Below are positions 8,113-16,066 of a stretch of 32,218 nt of DNA, piece after piece (position 1 is the first letter of the stretch; each line of letters begins with the position of its first letter). A model generated the notes under the pieces. The model had not been told where the DNA came from. It saw nothing but the letters and a program-made list of their open reading frames with translations, and did no database searches. A program made the position numbers and the translations under genes. Origin of the DNA: JABCPE02 sp963519075 (GTDB lineage Bacteria > Bacteroidota > Bacteroidia > Flavobacteriales > Weeksellaceae); the NCBI GenBank assembly GCA_963519075.1, contig CAUQMH010000010.1, positions 1 to 32,218 on the forward strand, given 5' to 3'.

Positions 8113-10248
8113 ATGAAAAAAATATTATTGATAGCTTCTTTGCTACCTGCTGTGATGGCTTTTTCCCAGCAGTATGGAGGAATGTGGATGCCTACGGAAT
8201 TAAACGAGGCTGAAATGAAAAAATTAGGAATGAAAATCTCTGCAAAAGATATTTTTAATCCGAATAAACCAAGTATCAAAGATGCTGTGGCTCAGTTCAA
8301 TGGAGGGTGTACTAGCGAGGTGATATCACCGAAGGGACTGCTTCTGACCAATCACCACTGTGGATATAATAACATCCAAAGCCATTCATCAGTAGGGAAC
8401 GACCTTTTGACTAATGGTTTCTGGGCTAAAAACATGAGCGAAGAGCTTCCAAATCCAGGTGCTACGGCGGATTTTATCGTTGATATTAAGGAAGTTACAG
8501 AACAAGTCCTAAACGGAACCAAAGGGCTTACAGATAGAGAAGCAGAGGCAGTTATCGCTAAAAATATAGCAGAAGTAACCAAGCAGTTCAAAATAGAACC
8601 TTATCAAAGAGTAACTGTAAAATCTATGTTTGCAGGGAATAAATACTATGCCTACATCATAGAAACATATAAAGATGTACGATTGGTAGGCGCTCCGCCG
8701 CAGTCCATCGGTAAGTTTGGTTCTGATACGGACAACTGGGTTTGGCCTCGTCATACGGGAGATTTTGCTTTGTTTAGAATTTATGCAAACAAGAATAATA
8801 AACCTGCTGAATACAGCAAGGATAATGTGCCTTACACACCGAAACACTTCCTGCCGATTTCTATCAAAGATATCAAAGAAAATGACTTTACTTTCGTGTT
8901 TGGTTTCCCTGGTAGAACCAATGAATATCTTCCATCTATAGCGGTGGAAAAAATCATTAACGATACCAATCCAGCTAAAATAGCGGTGAGAGATGTAGCG
9001 CTGAAAACATTGGACGAAAAAATGCGTGTAGATGATGCTACAAGGATAAAATACGCATCTAAATACGCTTCCGTGGCTAATTATTGGAAAAAATGGATAG
9101 GCGAAACTACAGGACTGAAAAAGTCTAACGCTGTTCAGAAGAAGAAAGACTATGAAGCCTTTTTAGCAAAGAAAAACCCTGAAATTGCTAAAATGATTTC
9201 AGAATTTGAACATTTGTATAACGCTCAGGCGCCATTTGCCCTTAGTGATGCATATTTTACGGAACTCCTTAGAAATGCAGAAACGCTGAATCTTGCAAAT
9301 AGATTTTTGGCATTTATGGAACATTATGAGCAGGGAAAAACTACACCAGCAGGCATCAAGAAGTTTTCGTCTGCACTGGCAGGTTTTTATAAAAACTATG
9401 ATGGCGAGATAGATGCAAAGGTAACAGCTAAACTTTTGGCTCTTTATGCAGAGAAAGTTCCAGCGGCGTACCTGCCTTCTGGTTTTGATAAATACAAAAA
9501 TGTGAATCAAAATTTAGAATTGGTAGAAAATTGGTCTAAAAATTCTGTTTTGACAGGGAGAAAAAATCTTAATGGACTGAATGTTTCTTCCGATACAGAG
9601 AAGGTTTTTGATAATCCAGCAGAGCTTATCAAAGTATTGAAAAACGACCCGATAATCAGTTTGTATAAAGAAATCAGAGATACATATCTTCAAAAAGTAG
9701 AACCGAAATATACTCAGTATCAGGCTGAAATAGATGCTCTACAGAAGAGATACATGGCGGCTCAGATGAATACGGACAAAGAGAGAAAATTCTTCCCAGA
9801 TGCAAACTCTACTCTGAGAGTGACTTATGGTAAGGTAAAAGGCTCTGAACCAGCTGATGCTGTCAGATACCATTATCAGACTACATTAGATGGCGTGATG
9901 GAAAAATATATTCCAAATGACTACGAGTTCGATGTTCCTAAAAAACTGATAGACCTCTATAACAGAAAAGACTATGGGATTTATAAAAACCAAGATGGTA
10001 AAGTTCCGTTAGCTTTCACGGCGACAAACCACACTACAGGAGGAAACTCAGGAAGTCCAGCGCTGGATGCTCGTGGGAATTTAATCGGGCTTAATTTTGA
10101 CCGCCAGTGGGAAGGAACGATGAGTGATATCAACTACGACCCTCGTTTCAGCCGAAATATCATGGTGGATGCTAAATACATCCTTTTCATCATTGATAAA
10201 TTTGCTGATTCTAAATGGCTTATTGATGAAATGAAAGTCGTGAAATAA
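8113..10248 (+). CDS. dpp11: S46 family dipeptidyl-peptidase, DPP11 type (Asp/Glu-specific)
   Basis: This secreted, periplasm-type serine exopeptidase releases dipeptides from the N-terminus of peptides. The ATG at 8113 gives 711 residues with a signal peptide (MKKILLIASLLPAVMAFSQ); the frame is open further upstream but lacks a sensible start there. S46 motifs are present: YGGMWMP at the mature N-terminus, catalytic His in LLTNHHCG (about H82), the Asp region FGSDTDNWVWPRHTGDF, and catalytic Ser in GGNSGSP. The residue 18 positions after that Ser is Arg (in NFDRQWEG). In Porphyromonas gingivalis, DPP11 has Arg673 there, giving acidic P1 specificity, whereas DPP7 has Gly. This therefore points to DPP11. 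Such enzymes feed proteinaceous carbon to asaccharolytic members of the phylum. It is a single-gene unit with a hairpin downstream. Confidence 0.92.
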   Translation: MKKILLIASLLPAVMAFSQQYGGMWMPTELNEAEMKKLGMKISAKDIFNPNKPSIKDAVAQFNGGCTSEVISPKGLLLTNHHCGYNNIQSHSSVGNDLLTNGFWAKNMSEELPNPGATADFIVDIKEVTEQVLNGTKGLTDREAEAVIAKNIAEVTKQFKIEPYQRVTVKSMFAGNKYYAYIIETYKDVRLVGAPPQSIGKFGSDTDNWVWPRHTGDFALFRIYANKNNKPAEYSKDNVPYTPKHFLPISIKDIKENDFTFVFGFPGRTNEYLPSIAVEKIINDTNPAKIAVRDVALKTLDEKMRVDDATRIKYASKYASVANYWKKWIGETTGLKKSNAVQKKKDYEAFLAKKNPEIAKMISEFEHLYNAQAPFALSDAYFTELLRNAETLNLANRFLAFMEHYEQGKTTPAGIKKFSSALAGFYKNYDGEIDAKVTAKLLALYAEKVPAAYLPSGFDKYKNVNQNLELVENWSKNSVLTGRKNLNGLNVSSDTEKVFDNPAELIKVLKNDPIISLYKEIRDTYLQKVEPKYTQYQAEIDALQKRYMAAQMNTDKERKFFPDANSTLRVTYGKVKGSEPADAVRYHYQTTLDGVMEKYIPNDYEFDVPKKLIDLYNRKDYGIYKNQDGKVPLAFTATNHTTGGNSGSPALDARGNLIGLNFDRQWEGTMSDINYDPRFSRNIMVDAKYILFIIDKFADSKWLIDEMKVVK

Positions 10249-10266
10249 TCTAATCACATAATAAAT

Positions 10267-10291
10267 AAGGCTTCCCAAAATGGGAAGCCTT
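10267..10291 (+). terminator. Hairpin after the S46 peptidase gene
   Basis: An 11-bp perfect stem (AAGGCTTCCCA / TGGGAAGCCTT) with a 3-base loop begins 19 bases after the stop. No T-run follows (AAAAATT), so it is a hairpin of terminator position without a canonical tail. Confidence 0.6.
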
Positions 10292-10332
10292 AAAAATTAA
10301 CAAATATGAAACAAAATTTATCCAATAAAAAA

Positions 10333-10425
10333 GGCAAGCTACCTACATCACACCGCTACAACCGATTACCTTTGCTGCGTTCCCACCCTGGAGGATTTTC
10401 AGGAGCTGGTTGTGTAGGACTTGCC
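10333..10425 (-). ncRNA. ffs: Signal recognition particle RNA, small bacterial type (4.5S)
   Basis: Read on the minus strand, a 93-nt RNA starts GGCAAGTCC and ends GTAGCTTGCC, so the ends close a long hairpin. Its centre holds the conserved SRP domain IV core: CCAGGGTG, tetraloop GGAA, then CGCAGCAAAGG. This RNA binds the M domain of Ffh, which is encoded 6.3 kb downstream in this window. A full promoter lies immediately upstream, and the closing CTTGCC stem runs into six T, so it terminates itself. A 62-codon plus-strand frame over this region is an artefact. Confidence 0.93.
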
Positions 10426-10429
10426 GTGG

Positions 10430-10459
10430 CAAATATAGTGAATTATTTATTAATTCCAA
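10430..10459 (-). promoter_or_regulatory. Promoter of the SRP RNA
   Basis: On the minus strand, TTG at 10459-10457 is followed after 19 bases by TATATTTG at 10437-10430. The RNA starts about 5 bases further on. Confidence 0.82.
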
Positions 10460-10527
10460 GAATGGAAATTTTAAAAATCAGAGAAAATATATAACTATTT
10501 GATTTATAGTGATTAAATAATTTAGCC

Positions 10528-10557
10528 TTGATGTTATTTTCTTTTTGTGTAAATTTG
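10528..10557 (+). promoter_or_regulatory. Promoter of the glycosyltransferase-phosphohexomutase operon
   Basis: TTG at 10528-10530 and TAAATTTG at 10550-10557 with a 19-base spacer. The first gene of the run starts 24 bases downstream. Confidence 0.75.
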
Positions 10558-10580
10558 TGGATTGTATTTGATTTTTAGAA

Positions 10581-11534
10581 ATGAATTTATCTATAGTTAT
10601 CCCTTTATTGAATGAGGAGGAATCCTTGAAAGAGCTTTTTTCTAGGATTGATAAAGTATGTGTGGAGCACCAGCTTTCGTATGAAATTTGGTTTGTAGAT
10701 GATGGTAGTACGGATAAATCTTGGGAAATTATAGAGGGATTTTGCAGAGAAAATGACCATATTCATGGAATAAAGTTTTCCAGAAATTATGGTAAATCGC
10801 AGGCGCTGCATGCGGCATTTGAGAAAGTGTCTGGAGATGTGGTGATTACAATGGATGCTGATTTACAGGACTTTCCAGAGGAAATTCCAGAGCTGTACGA
10901 TATGGTAGTCAATGGAAATTATGATATCGTGTCTGGCTGGAAAAAGAAAAGATTTGACAATGTGATGACCAAAAACCTGCCATCTAAACTCTTCAATGCA
11001 GCAGCGAGAAAGGTTTCTGGAGTGTATCTACACGATTTCAACTGCGGTCTGAAAGCCTATAAAAAGCAGGTCGTAAAGTCCATAGATGTCTATGGTGATA
11101 TGCACCGATATATTCCTGTTTTGGTAGCGAATGCTGGTTTTAAGCGTATTACGGAGAAAGAAGTGAAGCATCAGGCAAGACCTTACGGAAGCTCTAAATT
11201 TGGGACAGAGCGCTTTATCCGTGGCTTTTTGGATTTGGTTACACTTTGGTTTATCAGCCGTTTTGGCGGGCGTCCGATGCATTTTTTCGGAGCGGTCGGT
11301 ACTTTGATGTTTATCATCGGTTTCCTCTCAGCATTTTGGCTTGGAGTTTCCAAACTGATAGCAGTCTATGTGCATAAACAATACGGACACCTAATCGCTG
11401 ATAATCCGTGGTTTTTCATCTCGCTGACGATGATGATTTTGGGAACTTTGCTTTTTATAGGAGGATTTCTTGGAGAGATGATTATCAGAACCAATAGAGG
11501 ACACAAAAATTATAATATAGAAGAACAAATTTAA
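10581..11534 (+). CDS. Family 2 glycosyltransferase, membrane-anchored (DPM1/GtrB-like)
   Basis: This probable polyprenyl-phosphate glycosyltransferase would transfer a sugar from a nucleotide donor to undecaprenyl phosphate at the inner membrane. The 317-residue protein has a GT-A fold start (LSIVIPLLNEEESL), the nucleotide-binding VDDGSTD (39-45), and the metal-binding MDADLQD (91-97). Two C-terminal transmembrane helices follow (about 236-262 and 277-300) with a short cytosolic tail, the layout of GtrB/ArnC-like enzymes. It is first in a tight run of four genes; the next ATG is 1 base after its stop. The donor and final glycoconjugate are not determined. Flavobacterial homologues are often labelled dolichol-phosphate mannosyltransferase by similarity only. 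Confidence 0.9.
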   Translation: MNLSIVIPLLNEEESLKELFSRIDKVCVEHQLSYEIWFVDDGSTDKSWEIIEGFCRENDHIHGIKFSRNYGKSQALHAAFEKVSGDVVITMDADLQDFPEEIPELYDMVVNGNYDIVSGWKKKRFDNVMTKNLPSKLFNAAARKVSGVYLHDFNCGLKAYKKQVVKSIDVYGDMHRYIPVLVANAGFKRITEKEVKHQARPYGSSKFGTERFIRGFLDLVTLWFISRFGGRPMHFFGAVGTLMFIIGFLSAFWLGVSKLIAVYVHKQYGHLIADNPWFFISLTMMILGTLLFIGGFLGEMIIRTNRGHKNYNIEEQI

Positions 11535-11535
11535 G

Positions 11536-11934
11536 ATGAACAACATATCATTTGGGAAGACCACCATAACGAGTTATCCAGAATATTTCGAGATTGCAGA
11601 TAACAAGAAAACGAATAAACTGCTTTATTTATCGGCTTCTTTGGTATTTATTACTATCTATTTGTTTGATTTGTATCAGAATGATTTTGACTTTGCTAAG
11701 GTTTCTCTTTTTAAGACCATTTCGGCGGTGCTCTGGCTGGTGATTTTTGCTCTTCAATTTTGGTTGATTAACACCGAAAGCAAGATTGAAAAATCTAAAA
11801 TCAAGGAAGTAGTGGTAAGAAAAAACCGATGGACTTCCATAGTGATTCATTATGGAGACAAAAAGCGTAAAATAGATGGTTTTAGCCAAGATGAAGCGGA
11901 GCAGATTATAAAATTTTTGATGAATAATAGATGA
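11536..11934 (+). CDS. Small two-helix membrane protein, function unknown
   Basis: This 132-residue protein is not a member of any family I can name with certainty. It has a short polar N-terminus, two transmembrane helices (about 28-46 and 57-79), and a soluble C-terminal part of about 50 residues (KIKEVVVRKNRWTSIVIHYGDKKRKI, in short blocks of beta strand) that resembles the tail of small bacterial PH-like membrane proteins. Its ATG is 1 base after the glycosyltransferase stop, and its TGA overlaps the next ATG by 4 bases, so it is almost certainly co-translated with both neighbours. The context suggests a partner in envelope glycan or surface assembly, but this is inference. Confidence 0.75.
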   Translation: MNNISFGKTTITSYPEYFEIADNKKTNKLLYLSASLVFITIYLFDLYQNDFDFAKVSLFKTISAVLWLVIFALQFWLINTESKIEKSKIKEVVVRKNRWTSIVIHYGDKKRKIDGFSQDEAEQIIKFLMNNR

Positions 11935-12626
11935 AAAACCTCCTCTACATAGTAGTTGTTTTAGCTCTGATTTCTTGTAAGAAAATTCAGCCCGAAGGCA
12001 ATGAAATAAAGACACAAGAGGTGAAGATAGAGGATTTTAACGCTTTGTATTTGGAGGGGAATTTCAAAGTGTCCTATATACAAAGCACTGAAAATAAACT
12101 AGTAATAGAAACTTATCCTAATATTTTTGAAAATTTAAAAATCAAAGTTAAGGATAAAGAATTGACTATCAGTGAGAAAAGAAAACCCAAAGGAGTGGAA
12201 GTGTATAACATCATTTTGTATTCTTCTGGGAAAATTTCTAAAATGAAAATGCAGAATTCGGCAGAATTTAATATTTCCAGCCAAATGATGATGGATGATT
12301 TCAGCCTGAAAATGGAAGATAATACGAAATTTGCAGGTGCTATTTTATCTAATAAAGCTGAGATAAATCTCTATGATAATGCTCGGCTGGAGATGTTTGG
12401 GAAAACGCTGGAAGCAGAAGTGGTGATGAGGGATTCTGCTGTGATGGTGTCGCCGTATTGGTTTGTAAATAACTTGAAAATCAAGGCTGAAGATAATGTT
12501 TTAGCGGAAATTTCGGTGGAGGAAAAATTAGAAGGAAAACTAAAAAACAATGCGAAACTAAGTTACAAGGGCAATCCTGTAAAGAAAGTTTTAGAGGAAG
12601 ATAAGGCGTTAATAATAAAAAAATAA
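11931..12626 (+). CDS. GIN-domain (DUF2807) lipoprotein, putative adhesin head type
   Basis: The product is 231 residues. The signal MKNLLYIVVVLALISC carries a lipobox (LISC), so it is exported and lipid-anchored. The mature part is a repeating beta pattern typical of the GIN domain (FNALYLEGNFKVSYIQ, KLVIETYPNIFENL, LKIKVKDKELTI, then MKMQNSAEFNIS and LKIKAEDNVLAEIS), which folds as a beta-helix-like stack. The domain family has no established biochemical role; many Bacteroidota carry several. It overlaps the preceding gene by 4 bases and precedes the sugar mutase by 18 bases, so it belongs to the same operon. Functional assignment beyond envelope lipoprotein is not possible from sequence. 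Confidence 0.85.
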   Translation: MKNLLYIVVVLALISCKKIQPEGNEIKTQEVKIEDFNALYLEGNFKVSYIQSTENKLVIETYPNIFENLKIKVKDKELTISEKRKPKGVEVYNIILYSSGKISKMKMQNSAEFNISSQMMMDDFSLKMEDNTKFAGAILSNKAEINLYDNARLEMFGKTLEAEVVMRDSAVMVSPYWFVNNLKIKAEDNVLAEISVEEKLEGKLKNNAKLSYKGNPVKKVLEEDKALIIKK

Positions 12627-12644
12627 ACTATAAAAGTTAAAAGT

Positions 12645-14357
12645 ATGACAACAATAGAAAAAGCAAAGCTTTGGCTTTCAGAGTCTTTTGATGAAGAAAC
12701 AAGAACTAAAGTTCAGCAGTTGATAGATGAAAATGGAGCAGAACTAGAAGATTCTTTTTATAAAGAGTTAGAATTTGGGACAGGGGGAATGCGTGGAGTG
12801 ATGGGCGTGGGAACCAATAGGCTCAATAAATATACGCTTGGACAGGCTACTCAAGGGCTGGCAAACTACCTGCACCAGCAGTTTAAAGGCGAAATTATCA
12901 AAGTTGCTATTGCCTATGATGTGAGAAATAATTCCAAAGAATTTGGGAAAATAGTAGCAGATGTGCTTACGGCTAATGGAATCAATGTTTTACTTTTCAA
13001 GGAGCACCGCCCTACGCCAGAGCTTTCTTTCACGGTGAGAGATAAAAAATGTAATGCAGGAATTGTACTTACAGCATCACACAACCCGCCTGAATACAAT
13101 GGTTACAAGGTTTACTGGAATGATGGAGCGCAGATTGTCCCGCCGAATGATGAGGCGATTATCAAAGAGGTGTATTCCGTTAGATTTGAGGATATTAAGT
13201 TTAATGGAAATGATGATTTGATAGAATGGATAGGCGAGGAGCAGGATGATGTTTATATAGATGCTTGTATGCAAAACTCTCTTTATCAGAATGTTGGGAG
13301 AGATAATCTGAACATTGTATTCACTTCTATCCATGGGACAACTTACACTACAATCCCAAAAGCCCTTAAAAAGGCTGGATTTGCAAAGGTGGATTTGGTG
13401 AGAGAGCAGATGATTCCAAGTGGAAATTTCCCAACCGTGGAAAGCCCTAATCCAGAAGAACCTGCGGCGCTTACGATGGCTACGGACTTGGCAGAAATTA
13501 CCAATGCAGATATTGTTATCGGCTGTGACCCAGATGGAGACAGACTTGGTATTGCGGTTAGAAACCATGAAGGGAAAATCCAGCTGCTTAATGGAAACCA
13601 GACCAATACGATTCTGACTTATTACATCCTTGACCAATGGAAAAAAGCAGGAAAAATCACTGGAAGTGAGTTCATCGGTTCTACTATCGTGACTTCGGAT
13701 ATTTTCTTTGATATTGCTAAAAAATATGGAATAGAGTGCAAAGCAGGACTTACAGGCTTTAAATGGATTGGAAAAATGATTCGCGAAGCCGAAGGAAAAC
13801 AAAAATTCGTCTGTGGAGGAGAGGAGAGTTTTGGTTTTATGACGGGGGATTTTGTGAGAGATAAGGACTCATGTGGTTCTATCCTCCTTGCCTGCGAAAT
13901 AGCAGCATGGTGCAAGGCTCAGGGCAGCAGTATTTTCCAGTATATGATAGAGATTTATAAGGATTTAGGACTTTATCAAGAGGCACTGGTCAATGTAGTG
14001 AGAAAAGGAAGAGAGGGGGCAGAGGAAATCAAAAAAATGATGTCAGACTTCCGTAATAATCCAGTGAAAGCATTAGCAGGTTCTAAAGTGGTTCTTGTGA
14101 AAGATTTTCAGGAGCAGACCGCATGGGATTTAGTAAAAGATGAAAAAGTAGAAATGGCCTATATTCCTAAGTCTAATGTGCTGATATACTACACGGAAGA
14201 CGGTACGAAAGTAGCCATCCGCCCATCAGGAACGGAACCAAAAATTAAGTTCTATTTCTCTGTGAAAAGTAATATTTCATCTGAGAGCGAATACGCTGGT
14301 CAAGTTGATAAATTAAATCATAAAATAGAGCAAATCAAGAAAGATTTGAGTTTATAA
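12645..14357 (+). CDS. Phosphoglucomutase/phosphomannomutase family phospho-sugar mutase
   Basis: This cytosolic enzyme interconverts hexose 1-phosphate and 6-phosphate, supplying sugar 1-phosphates for nucleotide sugars. At 570 residues it is of the long PgcA-like type. All four domain signatures of the alpha-D-phosphohexomutase superfamily are present: the phosphoserine loop TASHNPPEYNGYK (phospho-Ser145), the metal loop GCDPDGDR (Asp295, 297, 299), the sugar-binding GGEESFGF near residue 387, and the phosphate-binding RPSGTEPKIKFY near 526. Glucose versus mannose preference cannot be read safely. As the last gene of the run begun by the GT2 glycosyltransferase, it plausibly feeds the same glycan pathway. 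A terminator follows the stop. Confidence 0.93.
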   Translation: MTTIEKAKLWLSESFDEETRTKVQQLIDENGAELEDSFYKELEFGTGGMRGVMGVGTNRLNKYTLGQATQGLANYLHQQFKGEIIKVAIAYDVRNNSKEFGKIVADVLTANGINVLLFKEHRPTPELSFTVRDKKCNAGIVLTASHNPPEYNGYKVYWNDGAQIVPPNDEAIIKEVYSVRFEDIKFNGNDDLIEWIGEEQDDVYIDACMQNSLYQNVGRDNLNIVFTSIHGTTYTTIPKALKKAGFAKVDLVREQMIPSGNFPTVESPNPEEPAALTMATDLAEITNADIVIGCDPDGDRLGIAVRNHEGKIQLLNGNQTNTILTYYILDQWKKAGKITGSEFIGSTIVTSDIFFDIAKKYGIECKAGLTGFKWIGKMIREAEGKQKFVCGGEESFGFMTGDFVRDKDSCGSILLACEIAAWCKAQGSSIFQYMIEIYKDLGLYQEALVNVVRKGREGAEEIKKMMSDFRNNPVKALAGSKVVLVKDFQEQTAWDLVKDEKVEMAYIPKSNVLIYYTEDGTKVAIRPSGTEPKIKFYFSVKSNISSESEYAGQVDKLNHKIEQIKKDLSL

Positions 14358-14360
14358 TTA

Positions 14361-14395
14361 TTACTCCCTGTCGTGTATGATGGGGAGTAAAATTT
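14361..14395 (+). terminator. Terminator after the phospho-sugar mutase
   Basis: An 8-bp stem (TTACTCCC at 14361-14368 with GGGAGTAA at 14383-14390) and AATTTTT downstream. It is weaker than the others because of a 14-base loop. Confidence 0.65.
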
Positions 14396-14413
14396 TTGAA
14401 TAAGGTTTTGTTT

Positions 14414-14444
14414 TTGGTCAGTTTGTAAAGTTTTTTTACTTTTA
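14414..14444 (+). promoter_or_regulatory. Possible promoter of the SH3-kdsB-LolA-like run
   Basis: TTG at 14414-14416, 20 bases, then TACTTTTA at 14437-14444, one mismatch from TAnnTTTG. The ATG follows 18 bases later. Confidence 0.45.
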
Positions 14445-14462
14445 ACCGCTTAAATTTTTACA

Positions 14463-15308
14463 ATGAAGAAGCTGGGAATTTTATGTTTTTTTATTCTTTG
14501 TATCTGGGTATCAGCTCAGAATGAGGATAATATGTATTTTGGGAATTATTCTTTTGATAAAAAAACAGTCCAAAAAGTAATGGTATCAGATGCAAAAGTA
14601 AGGGAACAGCCTAGCTATAAGTCTAATAAAATAGACAGTCTGCAGATAGGCGATGCTGTTAATATTACTAACATTACTACTCATATGCATTCTGCGGGGC
14701 TTCGTGAAGCGCCTTGGTATGAAATCAGCTATAAGAAAAATAACCAGCTGAAAAAAGGCTATATCTGGGGTGGAAATCTTGCTTTGGGGCATCAGAAAAA
14801 GAATGGCGTAGAGTTTCTTTTTGGGGCTGTGGGAACGGTCAGTAGGGATGGAGGCGCTTATAAACAGGTGAAAATGGAGGTTCTGGCACTGGAAAACAAT
14901 AAAGTAATAGATAAGCATAATTTTCTTGTTGATAATCTGCATTTTACAAGTATGGAGATACTAAACAACAAGGGGTTATCAGGAATAAAATCCGTGATAA
15001 GGGTAGAAAACTCAGGCGAGGCGTGTGGAATCCCTACCAGTACGCAGTATCTGCTGTGGAATGGGAAGAATTTTTTCCCTTTGGATTTGTTGACAAATGT
15101 GGGGGATGCAGGGATTTTTTATCATAGTGAAGAATATATTTTCCCGAGTGATAAAGGAGGCGTGAAATCTAAAATCATCATGAAAATGGAAGAAGCAGAA
15201 TTCGATGAAGATGACAATGAAAAAGAAACTCCGATAAATCAAAAAACAGATGAAAAAACATTTATTTGGGATGGAAAAACCTTATCTCAAATATTGAAAT
15301 TAAAGTAA
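14463..15308 (+). CDS. Exported protein with SH3-like domain
   Basis: The protein is 281 residues with an N-terminal signal peptide (MKKLGILCFFILCIWVSAQ). Residues about 38-105 form a bacterial SH3-like region: VMVSDAKVREQPSYKSNKID, then GDAVNITNI and YEISYKKNNQLKKGYIWGGNL, the usual pattern of a domain that binds cell-wall peptide or mediates protein contact. The remaining 170 residues are beta-rich without a recognised catalytic motif, and the C-terminus is acidic. It is followed by kdsB after 3 bases, so the two are co-transcribed. Role unknown; a periplasmic or cell-surface location is inferred from the signal peptide. Confidence 0.8.
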   Translation: MKKLGILCFFILCIWVSAQNEDNMYFGNYSFDKKTVQKVMVSDAKVREQPSYKSNKIDSLQIGDAVNITNITTHMHSAGLREAPWYEISYKKNNQLKKGYIWGGNLALGHQKKNGVEFLFGAVGTVSRDGGAYKQVKMEVLALENNKVIDKHNFLVDNLHFTSMEILNNKGLSGIKSVIRVENSGEACGIPTSTQYLLWNGKNFFPLDLLTNVGDAGIFYHSEEYIFPSDKGGVKSKIIMKMEEAEFDEDDNEKETPINQKTDEKTFIWDGKTLSQILKLK

Positions 15309-15311
15309 AAA

Positions 15312-16049
15312 ATGAAAAAAAATAAAATAATAGCCGTTATCCCTGCACGATACGAAGCGAGCCGTTTCCCAGGGAAACTTATGCAGCTTTTGGGCGAGAA
15401 AACTGTCATTACCACTACTTACCAAAATGTGGTGGAAACAGGCTTGTTTGATGAGGTTTTCGTGGCTACGGACTCAGAAATTATTTTTAATGAAATAAAA
15501 AACGCAGGGGGAAAAGCCCTGATGACAGGTCAGCACGAAACTGGCAGCGACCGTATCGCAGAGGCTGTGCAGAACATAGACTGCGATATAGTGGTGAATG
15601 TCCAAGGCGATGAACCTTTCCTAAAAACTGAACCACTGAAACAGCTGATTTCGGTTTTTGAGGCTGATGACAAGAAGGAAATTTCTCTGGCATCGCTCAA
15701 AATTCATTTGACAGAAAAACAAGAAATAGAAAGCCCGAATAATGTAAAAGTAATTACGGATAAAGATGGTTTTGCGCTGTATTTCAGCCGTTCTGTGATT
15801 CCTTATCCAAGAGAAGAGAAGGGCGTAAAATATTTTAAACATATCGGCGTTTATGCTTTTAGACGAGAGGCTTTGCTTAACTTTGCAAAACTTCCGATGA
15901 AACCTTTGGAAATTGCTGAAAAAATAGAATGTCTCCGCTATCTGGAATACGGCATGAAAATCAAGATGATAGAGACCAACTTCGTAGGCGTGGGGATAGA
16001 TGTTCCAGAGGATTTGGAAAAAGCAAGAGAAATTTTAAGAAACCAATAA
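15312..16049 (+). CDS. kdsB: 3-deoxy-manno-octulosonate cytidylyltransferase (CMP-Kdo synthetase)
   Basis: This cytosolic enzyme activates Kdo with CTP to CMP-Kdo for lipopolysaccharide inner-core synthesis. The 245-residue length is normal. Motifs are PARYEASRFPGK (11-22, nucleotide binding), VATDSE (51-56), MTGQHETGSDRIAEA (71-85), VNVQGDEP (95-102), ALYFSRSVIP, KHIGVYAFRREAL, and the C-terminal GIDVPEDLEKA that carries the metal-binding Asp. The usual EQLEQLR block reads EKIECLRYLE. The start is 3 bases after the stop of the SH3-like gene. The gene shows that this organism builds Kdo-containing LPS. Confidence 0.96.
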   Translation: MKKNKIIAVIPARYEASRFPGKLMQLLGEKTVITTTYQNVVETGLFDEVFVATDSEIIFNEIKNAGGKALMTGQHETGSDRIAEAVQNIDCDIVVNVQGDEPFLKTEPLKQLISVFEADDKKEISLASLKIHLTEKQEIESPNNVKVITDKDGFALYFSRSVIPYPREEKGVKYFKHIGVYAFRREALLNFAKLPMKPLEIAEKIECLRYLEYGMKIKMIETNFVGVGIDVPEDLEKAREILRNQ

Positions 16050-16066
16050 ACCATAAAAAGAATAAC

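Noticed and set aside
10306..10494. 62-residue plus-strand open frame
   Set aside because: It lies across the SRP RNA gene on the other strand, and its codons mirror conserved RNA sequence. It has no family resemblance.
15929..16066. 46-codon upstream extension of the LolA-like gene
   Set aside because: It runs in another phase through the end of kdsB. The signal peptide begins at the ATG at 16067.
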